Part shown: positions 23,698 to 37,189 of the stretch, piece after piece
Position numbering within the stretch: the first letter of the stretch is position 1
How the letters are laid out: each line of letters starts with the position of its first letter
Source of the DNA: Apostichopus japonicus
Taxonomy: Eukaryota > Echinodermata > Holothuroidea > Aspidochirotida > Stichopodidae
DNA: 64,000 nucleotides
NCBI RefSeq assembly: GCF_037975245.1
Contig: NC_092581.1
Span: forward strand, 8,335,501 to 8,399,500
Direction of reading: 5' to 3'
The notes under the pieces: generated by a model
Seen by the model: only the letters and a program-made list of their open reading frames with translations
What the model was told of the DNA's origin: nothing
Database searches by the model: none
Program-made: the position numbers and the translations under genes

Positions 23698-26600
23698 GTT
23701 TGCCTTGATGACATCACAGACCCCGAACTGCCTGGAGTAGTTGCAGGATTAGCCAGTCAAAGTAGTGAGCTAGGCCTTAGTTAAAGTAGGTTTTATGCAA
23801 TCAACCATATCTCGTGTTAGGGGCAAGATATTGAGATAAAGATTTCCATTTTAAAGTGTGGAATATTTTACTCTTCAACACAAGTTTTGCATTGTTTGTC
23901 ACCAGAAATTCCTTTGAACTTAGAACTCGCTCCCAGCCCTTGTTTAACATGCACTGTCCACAAAGAACTATAAACTGATCAGCAACTTCGTAGATCATGA
24001 ACCTTCGTTTCGGTTCTTCCGGTATGATGTTATAAAATGAGTCAAAAAAAAAAAAAATAGAGAAAAAAAATTGTAAACGGAGACCTTTTGTCTTACTAAT
24101 TCTTTCTCCTCCTCTTCCCAGCTCGTATTCGACATAATTATTTATATTCGATTTTAAGTTCACTCACAAATAATGTCTGTCTCACCTATTATTTACAAGG
24201 CTTGTGCTTTTCGTGTATCTGACAGTTTTCATGTGAAGAAGAAGCTCTTTGTAGAATCGATACGTTAATACAAAAAAGGGAAAATAGTTTCTAAGTTTGT
24301 TCGATAACATACATTTAGTGAATGCAACTGTGAGGGGGGGGGGGGGGGGTGGACAGCACCTAAATGTAGTATGATCTGTATATATTTGGCATCAAAGTAA
24401 AGCAAACAAATTAAGTACAAAGATTATGATGACCTCATGAAGAGTTTTTGGAGCTTTAGTTTGGTTTACAGATGTCAACCCTTATACATATATACAGCAA
24501 CGAGATGACGTACTTCCTTATGACAATAGGTAAAATGACACGAAGGAGAGAGAAGCAGAAGGTGTTAGCAGTTATTTCACATCTGTCGAGCTTTTTGTTT
24601 GTGGTTTAGTTCCTTCAAAAAGAGCAATTAATTAACTTCTGGTGAAACGTTTACGTACCAAATCTTTGATCTTGTAAATGTCACCATTTCTGTAAGTGGT
24701 GTACCTATTTACGCTTATAAAAGGTCACCGTGTGATATAAATGCCAAGATACGGAACCGTATTACGCGCAAGTCTTTCAGTCTGACAACCTCCATAAAAT
24801 GATAGCTCTGTAATTGAAACCTTGTTTGTATTTTTGTCAAAGTACACAAATAAAACACATACACACACAAAATACAAGTGGGTTTTGTTTATTTGAGATT
24901 TATGTCAAAACAGAAACATACGTGACACTTCTTTTGACGAATAGCCTTTGACCTTTATGTTATATGAATGAACCTACAATGGCTTGTACAATTCATTACT
25001 TTCGTTTATAATCATTAATGCAATTTCTTTGAATATTGTTGTGAGTATATGCAACGTACACAGCGATTCTAGTTGCTATTGATGGAGTAGTTGTTTCCCT
25101 CAATGCCCTGCTTACTGTAAATTATGCGGTGATTGGAACAAGATCATCACAATTTTGGTTGTTCGAGGATGTTACAAACAGCGGTGTGCACATGACTTCA
25201 AATGTTGTCTAGACCAAAGTCTAAATTTCCCCGACTGATTTAGGTTAGGAGGGAAGGACCAGAGGCGAACCAAGGGTTTATTAAGAGCCGGGTCTGGAAC
25301 TGCGGTCGCTGAACCAGACTCCCAGTTAGGGGATTCAGGGGGTAGGAGTCCAAATGCAGACTTCAAATGGTGGATTCTGAAGCATATATCGACTATAATT
25401 GTAGTATAATATTATAGGACTAAACTTGAGTTTGTGAAACTACTTTTGTTTTGTTTTTTGTGTGTGAAGGTGAAAGGAACACAGTGGACATCACTGGATC
25501 TACACCTCAGAGCGTCCTGGGGTCAAAGGAGTTGTCTAATTCGTCCCCGAATTAGTGCATAAATCACCCCACTAAACGCCCCCTTCCCCCAACCTCGACT
25601 GATAATAGAGGGGAGGTTCATTCTATTCCCCTTTTGCGCACATTACTGGTTACAACGTAAAACAAAGAATGGTGGAAAATTGATATTATACTAATATTAA
25701 AACATTACCACCACTAAATAATGAGAGTTAGAATAACTAATGTCAGAACTAAACATGTTTGATCTGCAGGATTCGGAATACAGGGTAAAGGTCAGCTGAA
25801 GTGAAATAGAGGGCGTGTACATTTAAAACATGAACGTGAAGCAAGAGAAGCGTGGCTTGATGGAATTTAACTTCGGTGTAGACGTCTTTGCTCGTTTGCG
25901 TAACCATGAAAACATATGAAAACAATTAATATTCCAAAAGTATTAAAGAAATACTGAAAGGTGTGTTCTATTATTTGGAACAGTTATGACAATCACGGCA
26001 TAAATCTCAGGTCTGGGATTCCATCTTTAAAATGAGATGGTTCCTATAAATACATATGTGCGTGCACATGAAACATCGCCTATTTTCCAGACGTTGATAG
26101 CTCTATATAGGAGCGTGACTGCGTGACCTCAGATATAGAATATGGGCCGATACAATACTTTGAGACCGGTTAGAACTGCACGGACGTGCTTTTCCTTTTA
26201 TTACTTTATTCAGTTTTAATGATTTGGAATTTCACTTGCATTCACCACGTGTGGTTATCTTATGATCATGTAAAGAATACCGAAGAGAAATCAAGACATT
26301 TCAAATATATTCCGATGATTATTAGCCCTGTCATAAAAGCCCTTTATACCATGAGTACTGACACTTATGTATTTAATGGAAAATGGAAAATATTATATAA
26401 CAAAATATCATTCCTATATTTGCTATTCCTTGATTGAGCACTTGCTTTGCTCCATTTTTTCTTTTTTATTTCTTTCTTTCATATTTTCTTGCAGATTGTA
26501 GTCTTGGAATACCCTCGTTGTGATGTGGACTGCTGAGAGTTTTAACCACCGTTGGGTAATAGTTACGATATACCAGCCACTTTAATCTTTAGACATTAGT

Positions 26601-28490
26601 TTGTCTGTCTGCTGGTGAATCTATTGCGTGGGTCCGCACCGCGGGTGATTGACCAGAAATCAAGAAAAATCCAAGAAATCAGGAAATCTCTGAAACAAGC
26701 CATCGTTATATAGATCCGTATCGCGAATTGTATTACTTTCCCATACTCTGGGTATTTTTTATAAAATTGGTTTAGATTTTATGCTACTTTGAAGCTGTGT
26801 TTTAGAAAGTTTTCACTAATTATGCTGTTAGTTTTACAGAGACGTTTAAGGTATACCAGACGTGGGCTGTACGACTTGTAGGTCAAACTCTATAAGGTCA
26901 GTGATTGCTACTTATGGAAAGGACTTCAAACTCAATCTTTAATTCTCTTCCTGACATTAACTCAGATCTCGTATTGTTATTATTAATATTGTGATTATTA
27001 TGATTATCTTGTTAGTGTGTCTACATTTTGGGATCTTGTTGTATGATGATGACAAAGTACAGGTTATTCATGTCGGGTACTATGGTTGCTAGTTAAGGCG
27101 CCGAGTCGTTAAACGTATTTCTAAGTAGTCGCACTGTAGGTTATCATGTTAAAGCGTTTGGCCATGCCATTCACTGTTGTATTAGCTGTTTCACATTTTA
27201 CGTACCTCTCCACATCAGGGAGCTAAAAGTTTAAATCTCAATACTCTAAATATCAAATAACTATAAAAGAACATAACAACATGGCTCTGATTATGTTTCG
27301 TCAGCGTTCCGTTAAACCGAACGTTCAAGCCAACACTTTCTTAGCCAAGAATTCTGAATGGGGTGGGGTGGGAGGGGGAGGGTGTGCCAAAAATTAAAGG
27401 AGGCCTAGGAGGATCACTAACAACGTATGGAGGGACGCAATGATCTTGGTGAAAGCTGTCTACACGTTACTCGTTTTGGGGCAAGACTCTACCTACCAAA
27501 ATTTGATTGGAAACTTTCGTATACCCAGTGTTGCGGGTAAATATTTACCCAGCGTTTTGAGAGTGTTCTTTAAATTGTTTCAAATTATCCAAAGTAGCAC
27601 AATTAAAATGAACAGGTAATACAAACTTGTATGGGTGAACAAAATTAATACCTTGTTCAAACGTCATACACATTTTGCCGCCAACAAAGGTGCAAAATAT
27701 TGAGGGGGTGCATCCATAAAATTCTAGAGATAGTAGGGTATATGACTTCAATATGAGGGTCAAACCAAACCATTACCTCAAAACATCCAGATAAAATGAA
27801 TCCTTTGTGTATTCGGTACCGCAATTTCCAATATATAAATATTATTTTTTTCAACAAAAGGGCACATTGTAAACAACAATTAATATATTTAGTTTCACTT
27901 GATAAACAACAACAAATAGGAAACTTTTTAGTTAGTTTTTATAGACAAGAGGGATACTTTTCGGTTCTTTTTCACAAACGTTTGGAAACATTTAGAAACC
28001 TCTGAACGCTGAAAGAATATGTAATGACGTTCTTTATTGAGTTATGTTCTTTTCTTTTCACTAATAAGTCGCCTTTGCGCATGCGTGTATCTGTGGTTGT
28101 CTTATGTTATATGTAATGCTGTACTTAGATGTCACTCTTCAAACAATGCAGTGTATTTAATAGAAACGTGATATTCATATCGCTTACATTGTCAATACAA
28201 GTACTTTGGAGCGTGACCTGAAAGTACCATATAGAAAGATTGTCCCATAAATGGGTAATTTTCACGAATAAATTTTCTGTCGACTGTGTATATATGCTAC
28301 AAATTGTCTTGTGTTATTGTTTCTGTGTACATGCCTATAGCGATCAAAACGGATTCAACAACAGCATAACAGCCTTCGACAGTCTCATTCTACAGCATAT
28401 TACAATATACATTTTGTGCTTATAGTCGTCCTTGAAGTTAACTTTGCAGTGTGAGTCGGGTGGACCGCTGAGATATTTAAACTAATTATG
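23698..28490. other. Intergenic sequence, no supported gene
   Basis: Nearly 5 kb of AT-rich sequence. A G run at about 24333-24348 and a TATAAAAG box at 24716, followed about 130 bp later by AATAAA (24849), are visible. A possible hAT-like terminus CAGAGGCGAACCAAGG lies at 25259. Open frames of 60-90 codons lack domains or splice partners. Confidence 0.45.
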
Positions 28491-28801
28491 AGGGCGTTGT
28501 GGTCAAGTGGTTAAGGCACTTTATCTCCATTGCCTCTGATCTTCACCCAGGTGTATAAATGGGGACTTGCGAGGTGACTTGTAAATATAGTTGCGTGCGC
28601 CGGTTTGTGGCTGCACTCTATGGGAAGTCCCCCAGGGGACACGTGGCTGTGGTGCACTGTTGTGCCCCAGGAGAGATTGTTTGAATTGTGCACACTTTTG
28701 TGTGTAGGTGTGAAAAGTTACCAATGACCAGGGTTAATTGTAAAGCGCATAGAACTTGTGGATTATGCGCTATATAAATAACGGCGTAATAATAATAATA
28801 C
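28491..28801 (+). mobile_element. tRNA-derived SINE, internally deleted
   Basis: The 5' end has a box A-like word TGGTCAAGTGGTTAAGGC, but box B is missing: AAGGCA runs straight into CTTTATCTCCATTGCCTC. The body (CACCCAGGTGTATAAAT, GGGACTTGCGAGGT, CCCCAGGAGAGATTG, GTTACCAATGACCAGGG) matches the SINE at 39672, which does have box B. The 3' part GATTATGCGCTATATAAATA ends in (AAT)n. The box B deletion makes this copy unlikely to be transcribed by Pol III. Confidence 0.8.
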
Positions 28802-31704
28802 ACAGCATACGCCAAAGATGATGGTTGTGTCCCCATTAAATCACCTCCTGGTCGACAGTAACATTCTCAGAATGCCTGTTTATTTCAAGGTATTGATAAT
28901 GGAACTATAGGCAAAGTAGATCAAAATACAAAGACAACCAGCTCTATATAACTAATTTCCTTTAACACCTTATATCTTTGAAAAAGGAGGGTTGCTTCGA
29001 TTCTGAAAATGGAATGGAACTAATTTTGTCACCTTGTTATGAAAATATAAATCGAGGAGTGAGAATATATTCTATACATGATAACACCTTTGCGGTATCT
29101 CAGAAAGTCTCCCCCTCTCTCCTTGTTGCTGCCCTTAGTACTAAAGAAACACTCTCTCGGACCCAACACCCAACCCCACACCCAGCCCAGTCCAACCCAA
29201 CGCCAACAGCAACACCCCTTTCCCCTAAAAAAAAACACAAGAAAAGAAATACACCGCCATTCACTTCTACGCAACTATCAAAACTGCTGTAACTTACGGT
29301 TCGACACCTTCGAGAACAACATCATTACAAGAAACCGTAAGAAACGCCACTAATAACCTACAGCACAAATATATGGGATCGGATCCTATAAGATGAATTA
29401 AGGCCCACTTAATGATATGGATGGCCACCCCCAGATGTGACGACGTTACGTAAAAGCAAGATCCAGCCAGTCCAGCCAGCACATATATACGTATAGTCTA
29501 GGGAATATAAATTATTATTGACTCATAAAAGCGGAATATAACATGTAAGCAACCTTGGTGAATGTATCTTGCGCACAGTGTATTACAGATATTCATTATT
29601 GAAATGTCACAGTTTGTAAAGTGAGTGAAGCTGAGGCAAACATATACATGTGATATCAAACATAATTGCTTTATTTTTTACTTTGTTTTGACCTTGGCTT
29701 AGATAGACTTGCAAAATTCACCTGAGGGAATGTGAACTTGAACAATATACAAATGATTGAACTGAATTGTTCTTGCATGGTTTCCGATTTGAGAGTAGAA
29801 AATTGGATGTAAAGTTTGAAGACAAACATTAAACAAACTTGTCAGTGTACTGATATGCCACTTTGATTGGTCCCAAGCGTGTCACCTTCAAATGTTGTTT
29901 GTCTCAAAAATGGTACTATTTTGGCAGATCTCACCCTGCAGAATGCTTAAACTATGTCAATTAGAAGTAAAATTTTCACATGTACTATCCTTTTGAGCAC
30001 AGTAATCTGACACAGAAACTAAAGCCTGTATGAAGCCGACACACCATAACACCTAATCTTTCTCAGTAAATAACGTTTCATGTTTTAAAACAATGTGCTT
30101 GGTCTTATACCCGGCAGTAGAAAGTGGAACTGTTAACCCCAACCATTATCCTAGCGACAATATCGTGTTCATTTTTACCTTCTGATTCAAGTTCGTTGTT
30201 TTACACATTTTCAATCCAAACACCAATTTCAGGTTTACAAAGTTAACCCGCCCCCCCCCCCCCACCCCGAATAAAATGTCTGTAGTTGGCAGAAATCTAC
30301 ATTTTCCCTCGAAAGCTGTGTCATGGGCATGCATGGGATATACTTTGCTTGTATAAATTATAAGTTAAAGTCATGATGCAATAATATTGAGGCATACACT
30401 ACTAGTAATGAAACACACATACAAGGCAATGGGAAAAGGTTAAGAAGACAAGTTAAATACTAAATAGGTTTAGCAAAACATTTCATGGAATAATTACAAT
30501 AACAGCAATAGAGTTAAATTTTACCAACGACGGACATCTTGGATTTGGGCCGGGAATATTCAATTCAGGGGTCACTTGTAGAGGACGATGTAACCTAAAA
30601 AGTGTGTTTTCGGTTCCGAATCCAATTTGAACACTACATACAAGGAGCTGCTGTTTAGGTCCCCTCTGTCATAAATAAACGTTCTTATTAAAGGTGTTAG
30701 CATACTTTGTTTGAACTGAAAGACGCGTACATTTGTGATTTAAGTCGCTATAGCAAATATGTGATTGTTAGGACTCACGGAAGTTTTTACGTGAAACCAC
30801 CTGAAGATTATACGAATGTTATGAAGGATTGATTCCCGCCTAATGTTACGAGTATCTCTTACGTGATACCATGATGATACCGGTTAAAGCCCATTGCATT
30901 ATACCTTCAAAGTCTGCTTCCGGTGTATGCTTTACGAGGATTGATGGGAATCGGCTTATTACAGGTTTTATTCTTGTAACTTCATTAATGTTTTTATAAC
31001 GTAACTGGCACGTTACACGGAAGGCCATGAATTAATTTTAATAAATATGTGAATACCAAAACAACAATTCCTCCATCCTACCATTAAAATAATTGTAGTC
31101 CATAGCCTATAAGAACTTCCGATTTTGTAAATAAATTGATCCAATATCATCGATCCTCATTTGTACCTGTCTCTGTACAAGCATCGCTCTTTATTATTTA
31201 TCGTCGAACAGGATTAATTTGTTGTTTTTATATTTTCCCATGCATTTATAAACTACTGTCGTTATTATTCTATATTCCAAACTATGGTTGTAAAATAATT
31301 TCGCATTCCCCAAAATGGTGGTTGCATGTTCAAGTTTCTTTTTGCTTCAGGTTATTACGAGATATTGAGGAAGCTAATACATACAACGATTAAATGTCTC
31401 AGTAAGGTGGTTTTTGAAGAAAAGTCACCCAAGATATTGTCTGGGCATTATTTGATCATTATTTATTGTCACAAGTTTGTAAACATGTTTACTTGTTAAA
31501 AACCATATTGCGTAAGAGCATCACGCACCTGGCTAACCTATTGTTTTGCATCTGTGGAATCTTAGCATCGGAACAAAGGCCGTATTACGCAAGATCCGGT
31601 AACGGCCGCGCTAACAATATCACCTGTGGATTCTTATTCAGAGCGAATCTGTATGCAGAGCCGTATGGTCGTTCTTGTTTAGTGACGCTGTCAGGGCCTT
31701 ATTA
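28802..31704. other. Intergenic sequence, no supported gene
   Basis: AT-rich sequence with a C run at about 30249-30263 and a CCAACCC-rich patch at 29160-29225. Short frames there are low-complexity and were not called. Confidence 0.45.
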
Positions 31705-31712
31705 TTCCTGCC
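31705..31712. repeat. Left target-site duplication TTCCTGCC
   Basis: TTCCTGCC lies directly before the terminus CATGGGCGGCGAT and is repeated exactly at 32721-32728. Confidence 0.8.
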
Positions 31713-32103
31713 CATGGGCGGCGATCATGGGGAGGGGGGGGGGGTGGGGGACATCCCCCAATATTTTAGGTGGGGGATATCATATCTAATATCCCCCAAT
31801 ATTTGGTGGCATAGTTTTTTTGTGGCTATAAATAGAAAATAATGTGTGAGACTATTTATCCAAATCATATTTGGCGGTGACTAAAACTTTTTCCAACATA
31901 TGCTGCATGAGGTAAATGACACTTCGTGGTCGTTTCTGTGACCTGTGACCGTATATATAGCAAGGTGTCACTCATGATTGTTATCATAATGTCTGTACAT
32001 CTCTTGTGTATGAGTGTGAGTACGTACAATCATATATATGATCCACATCGAAATGGGTTCACTAGGTTTCCATTTGGCCTGTTTCCTACAAGATTTCTAA
32101 CCG

Positions 32104-32483
32104 CAGGCGCGTAGCCAAGGGGCGCCCGCCCCGACCCCCTCGAGCATATTTTGTATTTTTTTTATATCGCTAGTAATTTCAAAATAGAAAAAGCTTAGAT
32201 GCAACTTATAAGGCCTGGGAAGTGCCATTTCCAGCGATCTGGGAGGCATTTTCGGCCAAAATTTTCTTTTACGCTTCGCTCCAACTTATGGTGGCGCTAC
32301 GCTTAGATGTCTACAAGCTTCGCCCCTCCCTTGGCAAATATATCATCAAACAACGTCACAACTTTCACCGAAAGTAGTTTTTACTCTTTTTTTTCCAAAT
32401 TAGTTAGCTAGACAAACCGCATCCGTAATGATATTTGGTTTGCCGATAAAAAAAAAAGGAAAATAGGGCTGTAGCAACCAGTA

Positions 32484-32556
<73 letters not shown>

Positions 32557-32665
32557 TCCAGCTCATTACGATTTCAATTATATATATGTATATACATATA
32601 TATATATACAAAATATCACGAAGCGAGCGAACAAATTAGGGGATGAAAGTTACTATACGCGCCTG
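32104..32665. mobile_element. Possible nested hAT-like element
   Basis: CAGGCGCGTAGCCAAGG at the left and TACGCGCCTG at the right are inverted over 10 bp. The outside 8-mers (TCTAACCG and CACCCAAG) do not match, so the pair may be chance, a diverged insertion or a recombinant. Confidence 0.35.
32487..32552. repeat. (TA)n microsatellite
   Basis: Uninterrupted alternating A and T inside the hAT-type element. The Tyr-Ile frames across it are artefacts. Confidence 0.95.
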
Positions 32666-32720
32666 CACCCAAGCAAATGTTCCCCCCCCCCCCAATATTT
32701 GAAACAAATCGCCGCCCCTG

Positions 32721-32728
32721 TTCCTGCC
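32721..32728. repeat. Right target-site duplication TTCCTGCC
   Basis: Exact copy of 31705-31712, directly after the right terminus GCCCCTG. Confidence 0.8.
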
Positions 32729-33555
32729 GTCATGTATATACCGTCTTCCTCCTCAAATTATTTTCGGGAAGTTTCTGAGAATGTTTCTGTTCCTGTATTT
32801 GACAGACCTTCCTATCACTTTTCAACAGTAAAACCTGCTCTATACTTTACCGGATTTGGACAATTTTTGCTCAGAGGACTTTAATTTGAAACGTTAGAAC
32901 CAGCCGCCTGTACTAAAATTTCACTGGATTCGGATACTTCTGCTGAAACTTGTAGAACTGTTACACAGCGTGAAAATAAAACAACAAAGATCAACTCCAG
33001 CCCTCTTATATCGAGACTGTAACCGTATGATCATGACTATATCATGTCCAGTGTTAGTGTACGTATCGCAGGTCTCTTCGAAAGGGAATAGATATAATTA
33101 CAAATGATCAGCTTCAAGGTTGCTGAGCGATCTACTATGTGCTGAACTATACGCGATCAGATAATCCACCGTACTGTACGTCATGTTACGACAGATGCAT
33201 TAAACCCAAGGGGGAAAATGTTATTTTGGTGGAACTTACTCCATGGTGATGCAAATGAGCTAGTATAGCGCTTGTTTTGCCTATTCGCTTTAGCACAGTC
33301 CATCTTAATTAGTATCATAATTACATCCCGACCAAAAAAAAAAATGCTTTCAGTACACAGGAAGGACATTTTCTTTCGCATATATCGTTAACAAACAAGG
33401 ACATTATAGATATATATACTTGCAATCGGAGATGTGGAAAATTGGGTGTTAATTAATCCGTTTAATTATGTTGATTAATTTTGAATATGTTCCTTACACA
33501 ATTCTTTAATTATTATAAGAGTTAGCATATAACTTGTGTTGGAACTAAAAACTCA
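32729..33555. other. Intergenic sequence, no supported gene
   Basis: AT-rich sequence with nothing recognised. Confidence 0.45.
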
Positions 33556-33815
33556 GTCTATGTATGTATGTATGTATGTATGTATATGTGATCTTCCCGC
33601 AAGCAGGAACTCGCGAAAGAAGCCATGAAGGCTTATAGACTCGCAAGCTGACCGAAGCCAATCTCTCGGCACACATCCATTTAACGTCCATGTCAGGAAG
33701 TTGTTATTGAACAACACCCTTGCCAGACGACACACATTGCTGTCGGCGGGGAATCGAACCGGGGATCTCATGACTGGGAGACGCCGGCGTTAACCACTAG
33801 GCTATACACTCCGCC
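33556..33815 (-). mobile_element. tRNA-derived SINE with (CATA)n tail
   Basis: On the minus strand it begins GGCGGAGTGTATAGCCTAGT and continues with a box A-like TAGCCTAGTGGTTAACG and a perfect box B-like GGTTCGATTCC about 35 bases later, as in a tRNA. An unrelated body of about 170 bp follows, then a (CATA)n tail, seen on the plus strand as (TATG)n near 33560-33586. The tRNA part is well preserved, so the copy may be fairly young. Confidence 0.85.
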
Positions 33816-35465
33816 ATGTTACACTCCGTCTATTGTTGCCCCATTGAGCGTTTTGTATCAGTGGCCTAGCATGGGCGCAGGGTCCATATCTATATATGAT
33901 CGCTGTTCAGATCCTTTTAGCCTGGTATTCAATATATTTTGCAGTAAAAAATTAAATTACAATAATTTTTGGAAATAATTCACTTGGGTTGTATAGATAA
34001 CTTCACTAAGCTCTAAGAAAATGAAACGAATCTAACCTGTGGTGCAGGTCTATTCCTAAGACACTATAGCTGGGGGGTGGGAGCAGCAGCACCCATGTCT
34101 ATTTTATTCCCTCCCACTGGTATAGGAACCGCCGCCCCCCCCCCCCAACCTCCCAAATTTTGTCCCACAAAATAATGATATCTATCATTATGGTAAAAAT
34201 GAATAAATCTGATTCAATAGCAAAATGAGGTAAACATTTCTCAATGTTCATATTTTAAACTAAGTTCTGCTGTAGTTGTGGAAAATCTGGAAATCTTCGA
34301 CCTTGACCCTCATATACAAGTCTTCACATTATTTACAAAGTCTCTATATACATTGATACCAAGCCGCATGTAGGGGATCTGCCAAATAAATAGAGAAAAC
34401 ACCCTTAGTAGGGGAGGTAAACGAACTTTGAACATGTACACGAACTACGTGAACTCAGTACTAGGGGCGTCGAAGTGGGATCATGGCAAAGTACCTCAAT
34501 CAATTTCGATATTTTCAAGTCCAAAAGAAAAGGGGCAGGAAGATACACAACTCTTGACTTTACTAACAATTATAAACATACTTCCATACGTCAGTATACT
34601 TGAAGTTGATATGTTACAAATATTGACTCCACCAAGCCCCTGAAACCCTACTCGCCCACGATGGCGGATTGTATACATCCTGCCCCCCCCCTCCTCCCCA
34701 AATGTTGCTAGTATTCTTCTGTGCGACCAACTTCAAAATGTCGGTCGACATCACTGATTCAGATATTCTTTCATCACAAGAATGTGATATTTATTAATTC
34801 AGAATCGGAATACACTTCCCCAAACCTAATACATATTTGGAAAGATTGAATTTGTGAAGTTTGTTTTGCTAAGAATGGTCAGTTAACTGGGTGGGATAAC
34901 ACTTGCAAAAGCCTTCCTTCATATTGTTGTACTTATGCTGGTTTGGTCTTGTCACTCCCTTGGTCCAATGCGGTCCAAAATGTTAGAATACATGAAGCTA
35001 TCAAAACGTGCGGACGAAGAAAACCGGTGCAGGGGTTTGGAAGTATTCTCAAAAAGCTTTTTAGTTTTGTGAATGCTTCGGTGGCCCAAATGGGATGTTC
35101 GAAATTTCCTTAAAAAATCTTATCTTTGGATTCCAAAGTTACTCGAATTGTAATCATTTTCTCATTATTTCGTCTTCGTTTCCGGAAACGTGACTGGTTA
35201 TTTCGAAATTTCAACTATGTACCTCAAATTTATTCTTAAATTTCTGACATTTTATATTTCGTCTTCATATGCGACTAGATCTCTGCAATTCCTCCTAGTT
35301 TTCCTCAATTTTTTTACATAAATGTCGAATTAGGTGGAATAAGTAAGTCTAAGTTTAATCTTTCCTTTTGTTTGATCTGAAAATATTGTATATTGTATCT
35401 AAAAATGTCCACGTTATTGCAAACATTAGGACCTATAACATTTTATCATCTCCAGGACGGGCATT
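33816..35465. other. Intergenic sequence, no supported gene
   Basis: AT-rich sequence with C runs near 34136-34147 and 34682-34690. A CAGTGGCCTAGCATGG word at about 33859 resembles a hAT-like terminus. No gene supported. Confidence 0.45.
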
Positions 35466-35478
35466 GACAACGATATGA
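35466..35478. repeat. 5' target-site duplication of the LINE
   Basis: GACAACGATATGA is repeated without mismatch at 38000-38012 after the A-rich tail. The ATG at 35475 lies inside this duplication, so it is host sequence and not the element's own start. Confidence 0.9.
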
Positions 35479-37175
35479 TTAATCTGAGTGAATGTTTGGA
35501 TGCTCTTAATTCGTTTAATAATGGGAAAAGCCCCGGGAGTGACGGCCTTTCAGCCGAGTTTTACAAACAATTCTGGCCAATAATTGGTGATCTAGTATTA
35601 AATTCATTAAATTTCGCTTATGATGAGATTAAAATTTCAGATGAACAAGGACGGGGAGTAATAACCTTAATTCCTGAACCTCAAAAAGACCTAACGCAAG
35701 TAAAAAATTATCGCCCGATATCTCTATTAAATGTAGATTATAAGATTGCCGCAAAGGCCCTTGCAACTAGGATGAAAAAGATTATTCCTACCTTAATTAA
35801 TCCAAATCAAACCGGCTTTATTAAACATAGATTTATAGGAGAAAATATCCGCTTTGTTTTGGACTGCATTGATTATTGTAAGGACTATAATATCCCTGGT
35901 TTTCTCCTATTGGTTGATTTTGAAAAAGCTTTTGATCGCCTAGAGTGGAATTTTATCTTTAAATGTCTTAATTTCTACAACTTCGATGAGGGTTTTAGTA
36001 GATGGGTGCGGACCTTATACTATAATACTTCGGCCTGCGTTTGTAATAATGGATATTCTTCTCCTTATTTTGAAATTTCAAGGGGAGTGAGGCAGGTATA
36101 CCCATTTAGCCCTTATATTTTTATTCTTTGTGCAGAAATTTTGTCAGTTCATATTAATAACTCTCCACTAATACATGGAATTTCTATTTTGAACCATGAA
36201 ATTAAAATTTTACAGTATGCTGACGACATTACCATTTTTCTTGATGGTACCCAACAAAGTTTAACTGCAGTTGTAGATATTTTCCATTCTTTAGAGGTAT
36301 CGTCCGGTCTAAAAGTTAATTATGAAAAAACAAATATTTTCCCATTGGGACCTCTTTTGTTTGATAAACCTTTGTTTCTTACTGGTTTTAAGTTTACGTG
36401 GACCCTCGGCCCTGTCACGGTGTTAGGCATTACTTTTGATACCGACAGAGACAATCTCTTTCACTTACATTATACTCCTAAATTATCCCGCCTTAAGAGT
36501 AAGTTAAATATGTGGTCCACTCGTGATTTGACCCCTATTGGTAGGATAACAATTGTTAAAACCTTAGGTCTTTCTCAGCTTGTTTTTCTGTTTCAAGTTC
36601 TTCCGGACCCCCCATTGAATTTTCTGAAGAATCTTGAGACTGTCCTCTTTCGTTTCATTTGGGCTGGAAGACCAGATAAGATTAAGCGTAATACTTTAAT
36701 CGGTCCAATCGAGCATGGCGGCTTAAAAGCAACTCACATTGGTTCCTTTATCCAGGGTCTCAAATGTACTTGGGTTAAAAGGTACATTAATGATATAACG
36801 GCTTATTGGAAGTTATTTTTTGATTTGCATTTAAAGAAGTATGGGAAAGAATTGTTATTTAAATGTAATTATCAAACTGGTGATGTTTTAATTGATAATT
36901 ATTTTATAAGAGATGTCTGTCGAGCTTGGTCATGCTATTTAAAAAAAAAAACCGTGGCCAATTTTCGAAATGAAATTATTTGGAATAATTCATCTTTGAA
37001 AATTGATAGAAAGATTTTCTTCTATAAATTTATGTATGAAAAGGGCGTCATTAAGGTGAGCGATTTGTTGGACGGTAATGGTTATTTATTATCTTTAGCT
37101 AGTTTTAAACAGAAATTTTCCTTAGATTTTGTTTCCATTTACTCTATTTTATGGTATTGTCTCTGCAATACCTAG
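35479..37175 (+). pseudogene. LINE ORF2 fragment: reverse transcriptase domain
   Basis: The frame covers the finger, palm and thumb of a non-LTR reverse transcriptase. Counting from the ATG at 35475, the GKSPGSDGLSAEFYK motif is near residue 17. NYRPISLLNVDYKI follows, then LLVDFEKAFDR with catalytic Asp148, and QYADD with Asp250-Asp251. All three catalytic aspartates are kept. The usually conserved GVRQGCPLSPY motif reads GVRQVYPFSPY here, so a glycine, a cysteine and a leucine are changed, probably harming activity. The frame closes at a TAG at 37173, but the reading continues in another frame as SAIPRHWKEN, which shows a single-base indel just upstream, near 37147. Endonuclease is absent through 5' truncation, so the copy is dead. 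Confidence 0.92.
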
Positions 37176-37189
37176 ACATTGGAAAGAGA

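Larger units (their letters stand above)
31713..32720. mobile_element. Non-autonomous hAT-type element, 1008 bp, with internal (TA)n
   Basis: The left end CATGGGCGGCGAT and the right end ATTTGCCG-type sequence AATCGCCGCCCCTG (reverse complement CAGGGGCGGCGATT) match at all but one of the first 13 positions. Each side is flanked by the same 8 bp, TTCCTGCC. G or C runs and CCCCCAATATTT lie just inside both ends. No transposase is present. A second inverted pair lies inside (CAGGCGCGTA at 32104, TACGCGCCTG ending 32665), possibly a nested element. Confidence 0.8.

Noticed and set aside
33745-33815. tRNA gene on the minus strand
   Set aside because: The tRNA-like head continues into a SINE body and a (CATA)n tail, so a SINE is the better call.
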